Source of the DNA: CAYXXZ01 sp964469165
GTDB lineage: Bacteria; Pseudomonadota; Gammaproteobacteria; Pseudomonadales; Porticoccaceae
Assembly: GCA_964469165.1 (NCBI GenBank)
Contig: CAYXXZ010000120.1
Location: 1-7,507, forward strand
Length of the DNA: 7,507 nucleotides
Reading direction: 5' to 3'
The notes below the pieces were generated by a model, which made no database searches, was not told the DNA's origin, and saw only the letters and a program-made list of their open reading frames with translations. The position numbers were made by a program, and so were the translations under genes. Positions 5,011 through 7,507 of this stretch are shown here, one piece after another; position 1 is the first letter of the stretch; each line of letters opens with the position of its first letter.

Positions 5011-6691
5011 AGGGTTTCTGGTGGCGAATTTCGTCCCACTCATGTTTGTCGGGCTTCTGGTGTTCTTGTTGAGCGGCATTCCCGTTGCCTTTGCCTTGAT
5101 TGGAACAGGACTGACGTTCGGGGTACTCGGCATGGAACTGGGGCTTTTCAGCCCGAGCCTCTTCAGTGCCCTTTCGTACCGGATTTATGGAATCGTACAA
5201 AATGAAACCTTGCTGGCGGTCCCCTTTTTTACCTTGATGGGGCTACTGCTGGAACGTTCGCGAATGGCGGAAGACCTGCTCGAGGTGGTCGGCCACGTAT
5301 TCGGCCCGATCCGCGGTGGCTTTGCGGTGGCTGTCGTGCTCGTCGGCGCCATGCTGGCTGCAACCACCGGAGTGATTGCAGCGGCGGTGATTTCGATGGG
5401 GCTGATATCCCTGCCCATCATGCTACGTTACGGGTACAACCGGCCCATCGCAGCGGGCGTGATCGCCGCGTCCGGCACGCTGGCGCAGATCGCACCGCCG
5501 TCGCTGGTGCTGATCGTTCTCGCTGATCAACTGGGCCGATCGGTGGGGGACATGTATGCTGGTGCCATGTTGCCATCGGTAATCCTGATCGGGTTGTTCT
5601 TGGTATTCATCGCATTCGTCGCTGTGATTCGGCCTCACTGGGTGCCGGCAATGCCCGTGTCCGCTCGCATCCACCGCGAGCCCTCGGGCTCCAGCGGCCA
5701 TGCTTCGCTGCTCGTTCTGCTGATCTTGGCGCTTTTGGTCGGATTGGGCTGGGCACATTTCCATGACCGGATCGTCGAGCGCCTGATCGGGCGGGAGGGG
5801 ATTGCGGCAACCGATGAGGTTGTCATCATCAGCTTGATGGTAGCCACGGTATTCGCTTACCTGCTGGCCTGCGTCGACCTGTGGCTCAGACTGAACTGGC
5901 TTTCTCGTCTGGCAAAGCAGGTGACGTTCGTGATGATACCGCCGATCGTTCTCATCTTTCTCGTGCTCGGAACGATTTTCCTAGGCATTGCCACGCCCAC
6001 CGAGGGCGGGGCAATGGGAGCGGTGGGTGCATTCGTGATGGGAGTTGCCAGAAGGCGGCTCAACCTCCCGCTGTTGACGCAGGCTGTGGATTCGACTGCC
6101 AGGCTAACGGTCTTCGTGCTGTTCATTCTGATTGGTGCTACGGTGTTTTCTTTCGCGTTCAATGCGGCGGATGGGCATGAGTGGGTAGAAGCCCTTTTCA
6201 AACAGTTGCCGGGTGGACAGACGGGCTTTTTGATTGCTGTTTGCGCATTGGTATTTGTGTTGGGCATGTTTATCGATGTGTTTGAAATCGCATTCATTGT
6301 GATTCCGATTCTCACTCCGGTGGCGGTCAGTATGGAAGTCGACCTGCTCTGGTTTGGCGTCATCATTGGCATGATCTTGCAGACGTCGTTCTTGACGCCA
6401 CCGTTCGGTCTGGCGCTTTCCTATCTGCGCAGCGTGGCACCCAAAACAGATGGTGTCGACCGAAAGAGCGGGCTGGATGTGAAGGGTGTGAGTACCGCGC
6501 AGATCTATGCGGGGTGTATTCCATTCATTGCGCTGCAGATTTTGGCGACAGCGTTCGTCATCTACGATCCGTCGTTCGTTCTCGGTCCGGTCAACAGCGG
6601 AAAGGCTGCGCCGGTTGCCGTAGATGCGGATGCCCTGATGCCCCCTTCGATGGATACACTGATGCCGCCCATGTCTGACTTGAGCAACTGA
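5003..6691 (+). CDS. dctM: TRAP transporter large permease subunit (DctM family)
   Basis: Large inner-membrane subunit of 562 residues and the elevator-type transport module; it moves solute delivered by the binding protein together with Na+. It has many hydrophobic segments from residue 8 onward. DctM-type motifs: FFTLMGLLLERSRMAEDLL (about 75-93), IAPPSLVLIVLADQLG (about 166-181), TPTEGGAMGAVGAF (about 332-345) and LQTSFLTPPFGLALSYLR (about 459-476). It is longer than the common ~430-residue form because of a central insertion (about 220-310) with two added hydrophobic segments, which fits the long class found with TakP-like proteins. The tail carries a mini-repeat, DALMPPSMDTLMPP. ATG 5003 is chosen because AAGGGG precedes it and the MLEGFLVANFVPLMFVGLLV start is typical. 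The frame is open back to 4877, but that extension (MHCCCCRC) is a shadow of the small-subunit gene. Confidence 0.93.
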   Translation: MLEGFLVANFVPLMFVGLLVFLLSGIPVAFALIGTGLTFGVLGMELGLFSPSLFSALSYRIYGIVQNETLLAVPFFTLMGLLLERSRMAEDLLEVVGHVFGPIRGGFAVAVVLVGAMLAATTGVIAAAVISMGLISLPIMLRYGYNRPIAAGVIAASGTLAQIAPPSLVLIVLADQLGRSVGDMYAGAMLPSVILIGLFLVFIAFVAVIRPHWVPAMPVSARIHREPSGSSGHASLLVLLILALLVGLGWAHFHDRIVERLIGREGIAATDEVVIISLMVATVFAYLLACVDLWLRLNWLSRLAKQVTFVMIPPIVLIFLVLGTIFLGIATPTEGGAMGAVGAFVMGVARRRLNLPLLTQAVDSTARLTVFVLFILIGATVFSFAFNAADGHEWVEALFKQLPGGQTGFLIAVCALVFVLGMFIDVFEIAFIVIPILTPVAVSMEVDLLWFGVIIGMILQTSFLTPPFGLALSYLRSVAPKTDGVDRKSGLDVKGVSTAQIYAGCIPFIALQILATAFVIYDPSFVLGPVNSGKAAPVAVDADALMPPSMDTLMPPMSDLSN

Positions 6692-6787
6692 TCGTCCTGG
6701 AGCGAAGCAGGGTGCGGGTGGCATTTGCCGTGCTTGCTGCTCGGCATAGAATGGCCCGGATGCTTGATTTCCAGAACCTGCATAACA

Positions 6788-6801
6788 ATGTCTGAAGACA
6801 T
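6788..6801. promoter_or_regulatory. 14-bp palindrome over the regulator start codon (candidate operator)
   Basis: ATGTCT-GA-AGACAT is a perfect inverted repeat with 6-base arms, and its first three bases are the proposed start codon. GntR/FCD regulators commonly bind short palindromes near their own start, so self-control is plausible. The half-site AGACAT also occurs upstream of the hydroxylase gene (ATGT-AG-ACAT, 175-184). Confidence 0.4.
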
Positions 6802-7507
6802 CATGGGGAAAAAAACCGGTTTGGCATTTGGTGCGGGGAAGGCTGGGTACCTGCCGCTTCGGAAGAGTCTCGCCGAGCGTGCGTACGATATTCTGGAAGA
6901 GGCCATCATCACGCTTGGCTTGGCGCCGGGCAGCATTATTTCCGAGCAGGAACTGAGCGAGTTGACCGGCATCGGGCGCACGCCCACGCGCGAGGCGATT
7001 CAGCGGCTTTCCAGGGATCGTTTGATTCAGGTGCTGCCCAAGCGGGGTCTGATGGTTTCGCCACTGGATCTGGTGGGCCAGCTGAACCTGCTTGAGCTAA
7101 GGAGAGAGGTCGAGGGTCTTGTTTGTCGTTCCGCCGCCCGGCGCGCAACGCTTGATCAGCGAGTGCGGTTTTCTTCCATAGCTGTCGATTTTCGCTCATG
7201 TATCGTAAGCAACGACCAGATCAATTTTGCCCGCTTGGACAAGGAGTTCGGTGAACTTTGCCTAGAGGCTGCGCAGAACGAATATGCCGAGGCCGCGATG
7301 CGACCGATTCTGGGTTTGGCGCGGCGCTCCTGGCACTATCACCAAAGGCGCGGAGCCTCGATGTCAGAAATGGCGTTGCTGCACGCCGTGCTGGCGGATC
7401 GCATAGTCAGCGGTGACGAAGATCTGGCGGATGCCGCATTGACTAATTTGCTCGATTACGTCGAGCGATATGCGAAGTCCACATTGAATGTCCCATTGTC
7501 GCGCAAG
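6788..7507 (+). CDS. GntR family regulator, FCD (FadR-type) subgroup, 3' end cut by window
   Basis: A DNA-binding regulator with 240 residues visible and no stop before the edge. Residues 25-90 form the winged helix: SLAERAYDILEEAI, APGSIISEQELSELTGIGRT, PTREAIQRLSRDRLIQVLPK and the wing RGLMV. LLELRREVEGLVCRSAARRA (101-120) begins the all-helical FCD ligand domain. The usual D-x3-H metal pair reads D151-KEF-G155, so its first histidine is absent. H199 (LLHAVL) before SGD (208-210) is kept, and LLDYVERY (221-228) lacks the histidine often found there. ATG 6788 has no strong Shine-Dalgarno; ATG 6803 is an alternative. It lies 96 bases after the permease gene in the same direction and probably controls the transporter, responding to the imported acid or a product (inference). 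Confidence 0.88.
   Translation, partial: MSEDIMGKKTGLAFGAGKAGYLPLRKSLAERAYDILEEAIITLGLAPGSIISEQELSELTGIGRTPTREAIQRLSRDRLIQVLPKRGLMVSPLDLVGQLNLLELRREVEGLVCRSAARRATLDQRVRFSSIAVDFRSCIVSNDQINFARLDKEFGELCLEAAQNEYAEAAMRPILGLARRSWHYHQRRGASMSEMALLHAVLADRIVSGDEDLADAALTNLLDYVERYAKSTLNVPLSRK

Noticed and set aside
5857..6724. Long - strand open frames opposite the permease
   Set aside because: They are rich in Thr, Asn, Arg and His as expected for the complement of a membrane-protein gene, and they have no recognisable domain.
6706..6741. Inverted repeat AGCAG...CTGCT with inner GGCA/TGCC after the permease
   Set aside because: The stem is heavily interrupted and has no T-run, so it is too weak to call a terminator.

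Overview
This is a proteobacterial chromosomal fragment. A TRAP transporter of the TakP/DctPQM type next to a GntR/FCD regulator, strong Shine-Dalgarno sites and mixed GC (about 50-65% in hand-counted 60-base samples) suggest a Burkholderiales-like betaproteobacterium or a pseudomonad. I cannot fix the genus from sequence alone. All complete genes read on the + strand.

Left part (1-2355). A short stretch at the left edge looks like the 5' end of a divergent gene. It is separated by an AT-rich, motif-rich control region from a run of four genes: an eight-histidine fatty acid hydroxylase/sterol desaturase-family membrane enzyme (198-989), a 61-residue two-helix membrane protein (1034-1219), a DUF6166-like protein (1216-1560, start overlapping the previous stop) and an alpha/beta hydrolase (1585-2355). 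Spacing is tight and the RBSs are good, so this is probably one operon.

Middle (2356-3330). A 25-codon mini-ORF fills the space between the hydrolase and a short-chain dehydrogenase/reductase (2445-3194). The dehydrogenase ends in overlapping inverted repeats. These run straight into an assembly gap of 100 N (3231-3330), which has removed the start, the promoter and most of the signal peptide of the next gene.

Right part (3332-7507). A tripartite TRAP transporter follows: a TakP-like periplasmic binding protein, a small 4-helix subunit and a large permease. A GntR/FCD-type regulator comes next and runs off the right edge. The last codons of the binding-protein gene form a perfect 10-bp hairpin, followed by two weaker ones before the small-subunit gene. 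The small-subunit gene carries an 11-G run close to its 3' end. Losing one G would fuse it in frame to the permease, and gaining one G would make it end in a TGATG coupling site.

How the genes may work together (inference): the TRAP system imports an organic acid with Na+ coupling, the regulator senses it or a product, and the dehydrogenase and hydrolase process an alcohol/ketone and an ester or lactone. The hydroxylase may act on the same molecule or on a lipid. The substrate cannot be read from the sequence. The most notable points are the G11 tract at the small-subunit/permease junction, the structured binding-protein/small-subunit junction, the palindrome over the regulator's start codon, and the unrecognised combination of hydroxylase, small membrane protein, DUF6166-like protein and hydrolase.
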